From positions 30,775-94,774 of the forward strand of contig SZOW01000011.1 of the NCBI GenBank assembly GCA_030263395.1: a DNA stretch of 64,000 nt, in the 5' to 3' direction. The notes below the pieces were generated by a model. The model made no database searches. It saw only the letters and a list, made by a program, of their open reading frames with translations, and was not told the DNA's origin. The position numbers were made by a program, and so were the translations under genes. Within the stretch, counting starts at the first letter, position 1, and every line of letters begins with the position of its first letter. This document shows, piece by piece, positions 52,027 through 60,510 of the stretch. Source of the DNA: QUBU01 sp014337915. GTDB lineage: Bacteria > Pseudomonadota > Gammaproteobacteria > Steroidobacterales > GCA-2729495.

Positions 52027-54351
52027 TCAGTGCACCGCCAGGGGCACTGTCCCGGCTTCGCCGATGCGGTGCGGGCGCTCGATGTAGTAGCCCTGGATGA
52101 AGTCGACGTCCATCTCGCGCAGGGCGTCGAAGTCGGCCTGCACTTCCACCTGCTCGGCGATGACTTTGAAGCCGATGGTCCGCGCCAGCCGGGTAACCGC
52201 GGCCACGACCTGCCCATTGACGGTATCGCCGCGCAGCTCGTGCGTGTAGGCGCCGTCGATTTTCAGGTAGTCGATGTCCAGCCCGCGCAGGCTGGCCAGC
52301 GCACCCACGCCGCTGCCAAAGTCATCGAGGCCGAACTGGCAGCCCATGCCATGCAGCACGCTGGCAAAGCGCGCAGCCCGCTCCGGGTCGGCCATGAGCG
52401 CCGTCTCCGTCACCTCGAAGCTCAGCTGTGACGGCGGCACCTGGCTCTGGTCCAGGCACTCGACCACGAACTCCAGGAAATCGTCCTCGCCCAGGCTCTG
52501 GCTCGACAGGTTGATGGAGCAGCTGCGGTTCTCAGGCACGCGGATTGCGCCCTGGCCCAGCGCCGCCAGCGTGGTCCGCACCACCCAGCGGTCCAGGCTA
52601 CCCATGAGGTGGTAGCGCTCGGCGGCCTGCAGGAATTCCCGCGGCTGGACCAGCTTGCCCGTCTCGTCGCTGAGGCGCAGGAAAACCTCGGCGGCAGGTC
52701 CCTGGCCCTGGCGGCTGGCCACCGCCAGGATCGGCTGCACGTGCAGTTCCAGCCGATTCTCCTTCAGCGCCGACTGCAGCTGGCGCAGCCAGTAGATCTC
52801 GCCCCGTTGCCGGGCGGAAACCTCGTCACGCGCCGAATAGACATGCACCTGGCCGCGGCCTTCCTGCTTGGCGACATAGCAGGCGGAATCCGCCGCGCCG
52901 AGGATGTCCTCGATGGAGGCGCTGTCGCGGCCGATTTCCACCAGGCCGATGCTGACGCCGATCTGGAACAGCTTGTCCTGCCAGACGAAGCGGTAGTCAC
53001 GCACCGCGGTGCAGACGTCGTCGGCGATCTGCCGGGCCTTCTCCAGCGGGCAGCCGAGCAGCAGCACGCCGAACTCGTCGCCGCCGAGGCGCGCCACGGC
53101 GTCGGACTCGCGTACCTTGTCGCGGATCAGCGCAGCGATGGCCCGCAGCAGGCTGTCGCCGGCGATGTGGCCACAGCTGTCATTGACCGGCTTGAAGCGG
53201 TCGAGGTCGAGGTAGCAGAGCACATGACTGACATTCTGCTCGCGCACCGACTGCAGCGCCTCCTCCAGCCGGCGCTCGAACTCGCGGCGGTTCATCAGCC
53301 CGGTCAGCGCGTCATGCGTGGCCTGGTAGCTCATGCGCTTGGTGAGGCCGCGGATCTCGGAGACGTCGTGCATGATCACCACCGCGCCGGCGATGACCTC
53401 GCCCGGGCCCTTGATGGGCGAGGCGGTCAGCTCGATGGACAGTTCCTTGCCACCGGCGGTGGACAGCATCATGGCGCGCCGGCCCATGTTCACCCGGCGG
53501 CGGTCGCTGAGGCAGCGCTGGATGGGGTCGCCGAGGTCGCGCCGGTCGGCCTCGTCGACCAGCTTGACGATGTCGGGCAGGCGCCGGCCGATGGCGTTCT
53601 CGCGGGCGATGCCGGTGAGCTTCTCGGCCGCGGCGTTCATGTAGTCGATCTGCCCCGTGGCGTCCGCGGTGATGACGCCCTCGCCGATGGACTCCAGGGT
53701 GACCTGCGCCTGCTGCTTGCCGCGCCCGAGGCTGGTCTCGATGTTCTTCCGGTAGCTGATGTCGCGGGCGATGGTCAGGATGGCGCGCTGGCCGCGGTAG
53801 TCGATGACACCACCGCTGACCTCGGCCCACATGCCGGCCTCCTCGCCGTTGATGAGCTGCACCTCCATGTTGTCGGGGAGGATCTCCCCGGCCAGGCGCC
53901 GGGTCACGGCGTTGCGGGTCATGGCGCGGTAGGCCGGGCGCACCAGGTCGGTCACCGGGCGGCCGACCAGCTGCTCGGGCGTGACGCCGAGCAGGCCTGC
54001 GGCGACCCGGTTGGAAAAAATGATGCGCTCGCGATGCACGACCACGGCCTCGGGCATGGTGTTGGCAAGGTCCGCGAACAGTGCCTCGCGTTCCCGTACC
54101 TGGCGGTCGCGGGTCTGCAGGGCGTCGAACAGGCGGTTGATGGTCTCGCCGAGGCCGGCGAGCCCGGGGATGTTGCGCGGGTAATCGACACGCTTGCCGA
54201 AGGACGCGTTCTCGGCGACATCCATGACGTCCTTCTGCAGCGCCGCCAGGTGGCTGGCCTGCCGCCGCAGCGCCACCCAGAGCACACCGGCGATGCCGGC
54301 GAGGCCGACACAGCCGAGCGCCAGCGAGCCAACCAGCCAGATTTCGGTCAT
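52027..54351 (-). CDS. PAS-PAS-GGDEF-EAL cyclic-di-GMP protein
   Basis: Protein of 774 residues. An N-terminal transmembrane helix (about residues 5-27) precedes two PAS domains (about residues 85-205 and 210-335), a GGDEF domain with intact LGGDEFG and DLDRFKPVND, and an EAL domain. The EAL signature reads EVFLRL instead of EALLRL. The Glu is retained, and later ligands (SINLSSQSL, FEVTETAL, LDDFGSG, LKIDG, IAEQVE, QGYY) are present, so phosphodiesterase activity is possible but not certain. The PAS domains suggest a redox or small-ligand input. It converges with the cytochrome gene. Confidence 0.93.
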   Translation of the reverse strand: MTEIWLVGSLALGCVGLAGIAGVLWVALRRQASHLAALQKDVMDVAENASFGKRVDYPRNIPGLAGLGETINRLFDALQTRDRQVREREALFADLANTMPEAVVVHRERIIFSNRVAAGLLGVTPEQLVGRPVTDLVRPAYRAMTRNAVTRRLAGEILPDNMEVQLINGEEAGMWAEVSGGVIDYRGQRAILTIARDISYRKNIETSLGRGKQQAQVTLESIGEGVITADATGQIDYMNAAAEKLTGIARENAIGRRLPDIVKLVDEADRRDLGDPIQRCLSDRRRVNMGRRAMMLSTAGGKELSIELTASPIKGPGEVIAGAVVIMHDVSEIRGLTKRMSYQATHDALTGLMNRREFERRLEEALQSVREQNVSHVLCYLDLDRFKPVNDSCGHIAGDSLLRAIAALIRDKVRESDAVARLGGDEFGVLLLGCPLEKARQIADDVCTAVRDYRFVWQDKLFQIGVSIGLVEIGRDSASIEDILGAADSACYVAKQEGRGQVHVYSARDEVSARQRGEIYWLRQLQSALKENRLELHVQPILAVASRQGQGPAAEVFLRLSDETGKLVQPREFLQAAERYHLMGSLDRWVVRTTLAALGQGAIRVPENRSCSINLSSQSLGEDDFLEFVVECLDQSQVPPSQLSFEVTETALMADPERAARFASVLHGMGCQFGLDDFGSGVGALASLRGLDIDYLKIDGAYTHELRGDTVNGQVVAAVTRLARTIGFKVIAEQVEVQADFDALREMDVDFIQGYYIERPHRIGEAGTVPLAVH

Positions 54352-54574
54352 CGCCGCCGCCGCAGTCTGTAGCTGTGTTCCGGCCTAGTCATGGGATCCG
54401 TGGCGCCGAACATCCTGTCCGGCCTTGGTTTTCCGACAGCATAGCCCATGGCAAGCGGCAGGCACCGGCGCTTTTCACCATAATCGACGGCGTTCCGCGC
54501 CTTGTCTGGGACCGCCAAACTCCTTACCCTTGCGGCCTCCCAGCGACCCCGCGCGACTCCCGGCGCCCTCCAGG

Positions 54575-55222
54575 ATGAATGAAGCAGCCCGCCAGCAGAT
54601 GATCACCCAGCAGGTCCGCGCCGGATCGGTGCTCGATGCGGAAGTCCTGCAGGTCATGGCCGAGATACCGCGCGAACGTTTCGTGCCCCAGGCGTTCCGC
54701 AGGCTGGCTTTCGCCGATACCGCCGTGCCACTTCCGGGCGGCCAGGAAATGCTCACGCCCCAGGTCACCGGCCGCATCCTGCAGGCGCTGGCCATCGGCA
54801 AGGGGGACCGCATCCTGGAAATCGGCACCGGCAGCGGCTTCCTCACGGCCTGCCTGGCGCGGCTCGGGGCGCAGGTGACCAGCCTCGAGATCCGCCACGA
54901 ACTGGCCGATACGGCGCGCCGTGCGCTGCACGACACCAGCAGCAGCAACTGCGAGGTGCTGGCGCAGGATGCATTTGCCTGGCAGCCGCCCGGTACGTTC
55001 GACTGCATCGCGGTCACCGGTTCCCTGCCGCTGCCCGACACGCGCTTCCAGGAGTGGCTGGCGCCGGGCGGGCGCATGTTCGTCGTCGTTGGCCAGCCGC
55101 CCGCCATGGAGGCCTGGCTGCTGAAGCGCGAGGCCCACGGCGCGGTCCTCGGCACGTCGCTGTTCGAGACCTGCCTGCCGCCGCTGGACCACGCCCCGCG
55201 ACCGGACAGCTTCGCCTTCTGA
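54575..55222 (+). CDS. pcm: Protein-L-isoaspartate O-methyltransferase family protein
   Basis: SAM-dependent methyltransferase-like protein of 215 residues. IPRERFVPQAFRRLAFADTAVPLPGGQEMLTPQ near residue 27 matches the PIMT N-terminal region, and ILEIGTGSGFLTACLARLG is the SAM loop. Classical PIMTs read ISQPY/M with the SQP loop. Here the equivalent is MLTPQV, as in a proteobacterial subgroup found next to tolC, so repair of isoaspartate is not assured. It is followed by tolC on the same strand. Confidence 0.85.
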   Translation: MNEAARQQMITQQVRAGSVLDAEVLQVMAEIPRERFVPQAFRRLAFADTAVPLPGGQEMLTPQVTGRILQALAIGKGDRILEIGTGSGFLTACLARLGAQVTSLEIRHELADTARRALHDTSSSNCEVLAQDAFAWQPPGTFDCIAVTGSLPLPDTRFQEWLAPGGRMFVVVGQPPAMEAWLLKREAHGAVLGTSLFETCLPPLDHAPRPDSFAF

Positions 55223-55386
55223 TTTCCGCGTCCGGCCCTGGGTGCAGCAGGCGACCAGGGCGGAACCATTTCCCGCCCGTCGTTACAAAACGTTACAGTA
55301 TGGGGCTCGGAGCCCGGCGGAGATTCCTTTAGGCTGTGCCGCTGGCAGGGCGTGTCCCGCCCGGCATGGCATGCGGAATATTGAAC

Positions 55387-56820
55387 ATGGCATTCAGAAT
55401 CAGCTGTATCGGGCTCGGCGCCCTGCTTCTCGTCGCACCACTCGCCCGGGGCGATACGCTCCTGGAGGTCTACCAGCTCGCGCGCCAGAATGACCCGCAG
55501 CTGCGGGAGGCCGAAGCGAACCGCATGGCCACCCGCGAGGGCAAGCCCCAGGCGCTCGGTGCCATGCTGCCGCAGATTTCGGCCACCGGCGACTTCGGGC
55601 AGGCCCAGGCCAATGGCGACCGCAGCGGCGTCTCGTTCGGCTCGATCTTCGGCACCACGATATCCAACACCCGCACGGATCAGACCAACTGGGGGCTGCA
55701 GCTGCGCCAGACCGTGTTCCGCTGGGACCAGTGGGTCCGCTACCGCCAGGCCGACAAGCAGTCGCTGCAGGCCGATATGGACTACCGGGTAGCCGAGCTC
55801 GCCCTGTACACCAGGGTGGCCGATGCCTACTTCAACGTGCTGGCCGCGGAAGACACGCTGGCAGCCAACGTCGCTGCCCGCGAAGCCATCGGCCGCCAGC
55901 TGGAGCAGGCGCAGAAGCGTTTCGAGGTCGGGTTGATCGCCATCACCGACGTGCAGGAGGCACAGGCGGGCTATGACCAGGCGGTGGCCTCCGAGATCGT
56001 CGCCAAGCGCGACCTCGCCAACAGCAAGGAAGCGTTGCGGGAAATCGTCGGCGACTACCCCGGGGAACTCGCCAAGCCCAAGGATGACCTGCCGCTGATC
56101 CCGCCCGACCCGAGCGATGAGAACCAGTGGGTCGAGGTCGCGCTCCAGCAGAACCTGAGCCTGCAGTCGGCGCAGCTCGGGGCCGAGATCGCCCGTGACA
56201 ACATCAGCATCGCCCGCTCCGGGCACCTGCCGACGGTGGACCTGGTGATGAGCCGCAGCGACACCAGCCAGGACGGCAAGACCAACGGCAGCTTTACCAG
56301 CAACAACAGCACCAGCCTGAGCATCGGGCCGACAGAGTTCGACCAGACCTCCGACCTCATCAGCCTGCAGGCCACCCTGCCCATCTTCAGCGGTGGCGCC
56401 ACCAGCTCGAAGGTGCAGCAGGCGGTGTACCTGCACCGCGCCTCCAAGGAACGGCTGGAGCGCACGGCGCGCGAGACCGAGCGCTCGACGCGCGATGCCT
56501 ACCAGGCCGTGATCACCGACATCTCCGGGGTCAAGGCACTGCAACAGGCCCTGAAGTCCGCCCAGACCGCGCTGCAGGCCACCGAAGCCGGCTTCGAGGT
56601 GGGTACCCGCACCACGGTCGACGTCCTCGACGCCCGCCGCCTGCTCTATCAGGCCGAGACCAACTACGCCCGCAGCCGCTACAACTACATCGTCGACGTG
56701 CTGAAGCTCAAGGAAGCTGCCGGCACGCTGGGCGACGCGGACGTGCAGCAGGCGAACAGCTGGCTGCTGACGACGCCGGCCCAGGCGACGCCGCCTGCTG
56801 CCCCGGCCCAGCCGGAGTAA
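55387..56820 (+). CDS. tolC: TolC family outer membrane channel
   Basis: Outer-membrane efflux and type I secretion channel of 477 residues. A signal peptide (about residues 1-22, ending in LARGD) is followed by two homologous halves. EVYQLARQNDPQLREAEANR opens the first and SLSIGPTEFDQTSDLISLQATLPIFSGG lies in the second. Both repeats have the long Ala/Gln-rich helices of the periplasmic tunnel and TTVDVLDARRLLYQAETNYARSRYNYI near the end. The C-terminus ends in a Pro/Ala-rich tail. ATG 55387 was chosen for the signal peptide. No inner-membrane pump partner lies next to it. Confidence 0.95.
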   Translation: MAFRISCIGLGALLLVAPLARGDTLLEVYQLARQNDPQLREAEANRMATREGKPQALGAMLPQISATGDFGQAQANGDRSGVSFGSIFGTTISNTRTDQTNWGLQLRQTVFRWDQWVRYRQADKQSLQADMDYRVAELALYTRVADAYFNVLAAEDTLAANVAAREAIGRQLEQAQKRFEVGLIAITDVQEAQAGYDQAVASEIVAKRDLANSKEALREIVGDYPGELAKPKDDLPLIPPDPSDENQWVEVALQQNLSLQSAQLGAEIARDNISIARSGHLPTVDLVMSRSDTSQDGKTNGSFTSNNSTSLSIGPTEFDQTSDLISLQATLPIFSGGATSSKVQQAVYLHRASKERLERTARETERSTRDAYQAVITDISGVKALQQALKSAQTALQATEAGFEVGTRTTVDVLDARRLLYQAETNYARSRYNYIVDVLKLKEAAGTLGDADVQQANSWLLTTPAQATPPAAPAQPE

Positions 56821-56829
56821 CGCCCCCCC

Positions 56830-58107
56830 TCAGCCGCCGGCCGGCGGTGCCGCCAGTGGCTCCACCAGCGCAAGCAGCCGGTGGACCGCACCCCGGTTGC
56901 TGGCGAGGGCATCGAGCGCTGCCTGCCCGCGCCGGCGGCGCTCGGCCGGATCTGCGAGCAAGCCGAGGACTTCGGCGGCGATGCCCGCAGCATCCCGCGC
57001 GACGGTCGTGGCCCCCCGCTCCATCAGCAGATCGGCGATGTCCGGTGCATTGAAGTTGTAGGGCCCGGTGATGGATGGCAGGCCCAGGGCCGCCGGTTCC
57101 AGCAGGTTGTGGCCACCGACCTGGACCAGGCTGCCGCCGACGAAGGCCACGTCCGCGGCGGCGTAAAGCAGCGTGAGCTCGCCCATGCTGTCGCCGAGGA
57201 AGACCTGGGTCTCCGGGCCACAGCTCAGGCCGCTGCTGCGCGTGATGGTGGCCATCCCCGCGCGCTCCAGCAGCGCCGCAACCGCAGCGAAGCGTTCCGG
57301 GTGGCGTGGCACCAGGATCAGCAACGCTGACGGATCCTGGCGCAGCACTTCCCGGTGGGCGTCGATCAGCACCTGCTCCTCGTCCTGGTGGGTGCTGGCA
57401 CCGATCCATACCGCGCGGCCCGGCGCATGCAGCCTGCGGAACTCCTGGCCGCGGGCGGCCACCGCGGGGGCCAGCTCGAAGTCGAACTTGATGTTGCCGG
57501 TCACGTGGGTGCGGGCCGGATTGGCCCCCAGGGCGCGGAAGCGCTCGGCATCCGCCGCGCTCTGTGCACCGATGACGATGCCATGGGCCAGGGTATCGCG
57601 GATCAGGCCGAACAGGATGCGGTAGCGGCGCAGCGACTTCACCGACACGCGGGCACTGGCCAGCACCAGCGGCACCGAACGCCGGCCGCACTCGGAATAG
57701 AGGTTGGGCCAGATCTCGGTCTCAAGGACCACCGCCAGCTCGGGCCGTGCCCAGTCGAAGAAGCGACGCACCGGGCCGGGGGCGTCGTAGGGCACGTAGC
57801 TGTGCGTGACGGTGCTACCGAACAGGTCCCGGGCCCGCTGCGAACCGGTGGGCGTCATCGTGGTCACGACGATGGGCGTTGCCGGGAAGCGCTGCCGCAG
57901 CGTCCGGAGCAACGGCGCCGCCGCCGTGACCTCGCCGACGGACACCGCGTGGATCCAGATGCTCGGCGCCGGCAGCCGCGCGAAGCCGAAGCCGAAGCGT
58001 TCGCCGATGCGCTGGCGGTACCCGGGCTGGCTCAGGCTCCGCCACAGCAGGTGGCCGACGAAAACCGGCAGCAGCAGCCAGGACAGCAGGATGTAGGCGA
58101 AGCGCAC
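56830..58107 (-). CDS. waaA: 3-deoxy-D-manno-octulosonic acid transferase (WaaA/KdtA)
   Basis: Inner-membrane-associated glycosyltransferase of 425 residues (the same as E. coli) that adds KDO to lipid A precursor. An N-terminal hydrophobic segment (about residues 3-22) anchors it. WIHAVSVGEVTAAAPLLRTLR near residue 48 and VLETEIWPNLY near residue 122 are donor and acceptor motifs, with FVGGSLVQVGGHNLLEPAALG near residue 300. GTG 58107 starts ten bases after the hldE stop, so heptose activation and KDO transfer are in one unit. The stop converges with tolC. Confidence 0.95.
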   Translation of the reverse strand: MRFAYILLSWLLLPVFVGHLLWRSLSQPGYRQRIGERFGFGFARLPAPSIWIHAVSVGEVTAAAPLLRTLRQRFPATPIVVTTMTPTGSQRARDLFGSTVTHSYVPYDAPGPVRRFFDWARPELAVVLETEIWPNLYSECGRRSVPLVLASARVSVKSLRRYRILFGLIRDTLAHGIVIGAQSAADAERFRALGANPARTHVTGNIKFDFELAPAVAARGQEFRRLHAPGRAVWIGASTHQDEEQVLIDAHREVLRQDPSALLILVPRHPERFAAVAALLERAGMATITRSSGLSCGPETQVFLGDSMGELTLLYAAADVAFVGGSLVQVGGHNLLEPAALGLPSITGPYNFNAPDIADLLMERGATTVARDAAGIAAEVLGLLADPAERRRRGQAALDALASNRGAVHRLLALVEPLAAPPAGG

Positions 58108-58117
58108 GGTTCCCGGT

Positions 58118-59545
58118 TCAGCGCCGCTTGCGGATGGTTTCCAGGATCCGCGTCGTCGAACGGCCCTCGCGGAACGGCAACACCTCGACCCGGCCGCCGT
58201 TGGCGATGACCGCCGGCCCGCCGGCGATGTCCTCCGGCCGGTAGTCACCGCCCTTGACCAGGACATCGGGCAGGACCTCGCCGATCAGATCGGCGGGCGT
58301 GTCCTCCCTGAACGGGACCACCCAGTCCACCGCAGCCAGGGCGGCCAGCACGGCCATGCGGTCGGCCAGCGGGTTGACCGGGCGTTCTGGCCCCTTGAGG
58401 CGGCGCACGGAATCATCGTCATTGACGGCGACCAGCAAACGGTCGCCGCGGGCCTTGGCCTCCTCGAGATAGCCCACGTGGCCGGCGTGCAGGATGTCGA
58501 AGACACCGTTGGTCATGACCAGGCGTTCGCCGCGCGCTCGCGCCTCGGCAACCGTGCGGCCGATCTCGGCGCGCGCGACGACGCCGCGGCCACCGAGTCC
58601 CTGCGCATGCAGGTCCTGGCGCAGTTCCTGCGGCGTGACCGAGGCGACACCGATCTTGCGCACCACGATGCCGGCGGCGACGTTGGCCAGCGCGGCCGCG
58701 TCCGTCAGCGTCATGCCAGCGCCAAGGCTGGCCGCCAGCGCGGCGATGACCGTATCGCCGGCACCGGTGACGTCGAACACCTCACGGGCGCGGGCCGGCA
58801 TGAACACGGCCTCGGATGCGTCGGTGACCACCATCATGCCGCGCTCGCCCAGGGTGACCACCAGTGCCTCCAGGGCGAAGTCGCTGCGCATGCGCCGCGC
58901 ACGTGCAGCCAGGTCCGCATCCGAACTGGCGGTGCCGGCCACGGCTTCGAACTCGGCGAGGTTGGGCGTCAGCAGCGTGGCGCCGCGGTAGCGCGTGAAA
59001 TCCGTGCCCTTCGGGTCCACCAGCACCGGCATCCGCGCCGCGCGCGCCGCGGCCACCAGGGCGGGCACCTCGAGGAGGCTGCCCTTGCCGTAGTCGGAGA
59101 GGATGCAGACGGAGGCCGCAGTGGCGTTGCGCCGCACGCGCTCCAGCAGCAGGCTGGCCTCTTCCCTGCCGAAGGCGTCCTCGGTGTCGAGGCGGATCAG
59201 CTGCTGGTTGCGGCTCAGTACCCGCAGCTTGGTGATGGTGGGCCGGCCGGCCGATTCGACCAGCTCCAGTGCGATGCCACGCTCGCCGAGCGCCTGGCGC
59301 AGCAGGCTCGCGCCGGCGTCCTGGCCGACGACGCCGGCCAGTGTGGTCTTGGCGCCGAGGCTGGCGAGGTTGACGGCGACGTTAGCGGCCCCGCCAGGCC
59401 TGGCCTGGGACTGGGTGACCTTGACCACGGGCACAGGTGCCTCGGGCGATATCCTCGAGGTGGGCCCGAACCAGTACTGGTCGAGCATGATATCGCCGGC
59501 AACCAGGACCTTGACGGCGGAGAAGTCTGGGATGCTGAGGCTCAT
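58118..59545 (-). CDS. hldE: Bifunctional heptose kinase/adenylyltransferase HldE
   Basis: Protein of 475 residues with a PfkB-type D-beta-D-heptose-7-phosphate kinase domain (about residues 1-315: GDIMLDQYWFG, RPGGAANVAVNLA, DVTGAGDTVIAALA) fused to a nucleotidyltransferase (about residues 340-475: VMTNGVFDILHAGHVGYL). It makes ADP-heptose for the LPS core. A candidate promoter, CTGACC-16-TAAACT (59603-59576, minus strand), lies upstream, followed further out by a 16-bp inverted repeat. It forms a unit with waaA. Confidence 0.96.
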   Translation of the reverse strand: MSLSIPDFSAVKVLVAGDIMLDQYWFGPTSRISPEAPVPVVKVTQSQARPGGAANVAVNLASLGAKTTLAGVVGQDAGASLLRQALGERGIALELVESAGRPTITKLRVLSRNQQLIRLDTEDAFGREEASLLLERVRRNATAASVCILSDYGKGSLLEVPALVAAARAARMPVLVDPKGTDFTRYRGATLLTPNLAEFEAVAGTASSDADLAARARRMRSDFALEALVVTLGERGMMVVTDASEAVFMPARAREVFDVTGAGDTVIAALAASLGAGMTLTDAAALANVAAGIVVRKIGVASVTPQELRQDLHAQGLGGRGVVARAEIGRTVAEARARGERLVMTNGVFDILHAGHVGYLEEAKARGDRLLVAVNDDDSVRRLKGPERPVNPLADRMAVLAALAAVDWVVPFREDTPADLIGEVLPDVLVKGGDYRPEDIAGGPAVIANGGRVEVLPFREGRSTTRILETIRKRR

Positions 59546-59575
59546 GGCTTGCGGGTCGGGCGGGTCATGCGGGCT

Positions 59576-59603
59576 AGTTTACAGGCGCGGCGCTGCGGGT
59601 CAG
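59576..59603 (-). promoter_or_regulatory. Probable promoter of hldE-waaA
   Basis: Minus-strand CTGACC (59603-59598), 16-base spacer, TAAACT (59581-59576). Leader of about 25 bases before the hldE ATG. Confidence 0.4.
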
Positions 59604-59657
59604 TAGCCACCCTCGCGGTGGAGTTCAGGGCGCGTCGAGGGCGGTGGCCGCCCTTGC

Positions 59658-59712
59658 GGCGGGGCCCTCCGAAGGCGCTCCTCGTTATTCGCTTGGTTCG
59701 GAGGGCCCCGCC
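59658..59712. repeat. 16-bp perfect inverted repeat with 23-base loop
   Basis: GGCGGGGCCCTCCGAA (59658-59673) is exactly complementary to TTCGGAGGGCCCCGCC (59697-59712). The loop is asymmetric and less GC-rich. No T tract follows on either strand, so it is not a standard terminator. A second small hairpin (GGGCGG/CCGCCC, 59639-59653) stands beside it. It could be an extragenic palindromic repeat or a protein-binding element in the gap between nrdJb and hldE. Confidence 0.7.
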
Positions 59713-59763
59713 TCCGGGCGGTTCAGCAATGGCGATGACCGCTTCCGGGCCGCACGGCGGCTT

Positions 59764-60477
59764 TCAGCCGCACTTGGAATCGCCGCAGGCGAGGCAGGTG
59801 AGGCAGCCGTCCATCATGACGACGGCGGTGGTGTTGCAGACCTTGCAGAGCTGGGCGCCGTCGGGGTAGTGCCCCTTGGAGAAGGCGTCCTGCTGGCGGT
59901 TGCGCTCCTCGTACTCCTTGCGCTTCATTTCCACGAGGCGCTTCTGCTGCTCGTCCAGCGAGTCGGCAGGCAGCAGGCCGATGGACTTGAGGTGCTTTTC
60001 GACGATGTGGCCGAGCTCGGCGATGATCGAGGGCATGAACTTGCCGCCCGGCTGCCAGTAGCCGCCGCGCGGGTCGAAGACCGCCTTGAGTTCGTCGACC
60101 ATGAAGGTCACGTCACCGCCCTTGCGGAACACGGCGGACATCAGCCGGGTGAGCGCGACGATCCACTGGTAGTGGTCGAGGTTCTTCGAGTTGATGAAGA
60201 TCTCGAAGGGCCGGCGCTGCTCGTACTCGGTGCCCTGGTTGAGGATGATGTCGTTGATGGTCACGTACATGGCGTGGTCGGAGACCGGCGTCTTCACCTT
60301 GTAGGTGGAGCCGAGGAGCATCTCCGGGCGCTCGAGCTTTTCGTGCATGCGCACGACCTTGCCATCGGCGCTGACTTCGCGGACGGCAGGCTTCTCGGCC
60401 TTCGCCTCCGGTGCTCTTGCATCGGCGCCTTCCACGCGGTAACCGACGATTTTCTTGTCGATGCTGATCTTCGACAT
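59764..60477 (-). CDS. nrdJb: NrdJb, small C-terminal subunit of split class II ribonucleotide reductase
   Basis: Protein of 237 residues corresponding to the C-terminal part of cobalamin-dependent ribonucleotide reductase, encoded separately as in Pseudomonas. The C-terminus has the zinc-finger-like LCKVC and CLTCLACGDSKC cysteine clusters, which supply the redox-active cysteines that re-reduce the active site. ATG 60477 has GGAGAG six bases upstream. A GTG one codon earlier is possible. It starts 33 bases after the nrdJa stop and would be co-transcribed with it. Confidence 0.9.
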   Translation of the reverse strand: MSKISIDKKIVGYRVEGADARAPEAKAEKPAVREVSADGKVVRMHEKLERPEMLLGSTYKVKTPVSDHAMYVTINDIILNQGTEYEQRRPFEIFINSKNLDHYQWIVALTRLMSAVFRKGGDVTFMVDELKAVFDPRGGYWQPGGKFMPSIIAELGHIVEKHLKSIGLLPADSLDEQQKRLVEMKRKEYEERNRQQDAFSKGHYPDGAQLCKVCNTTAVVMMDGCLTCLACGDSKCG

Positions 60478-60510
60478 CACTGACTCTCCGTTGCGCTGTG
60501 CGGCAGTTGC

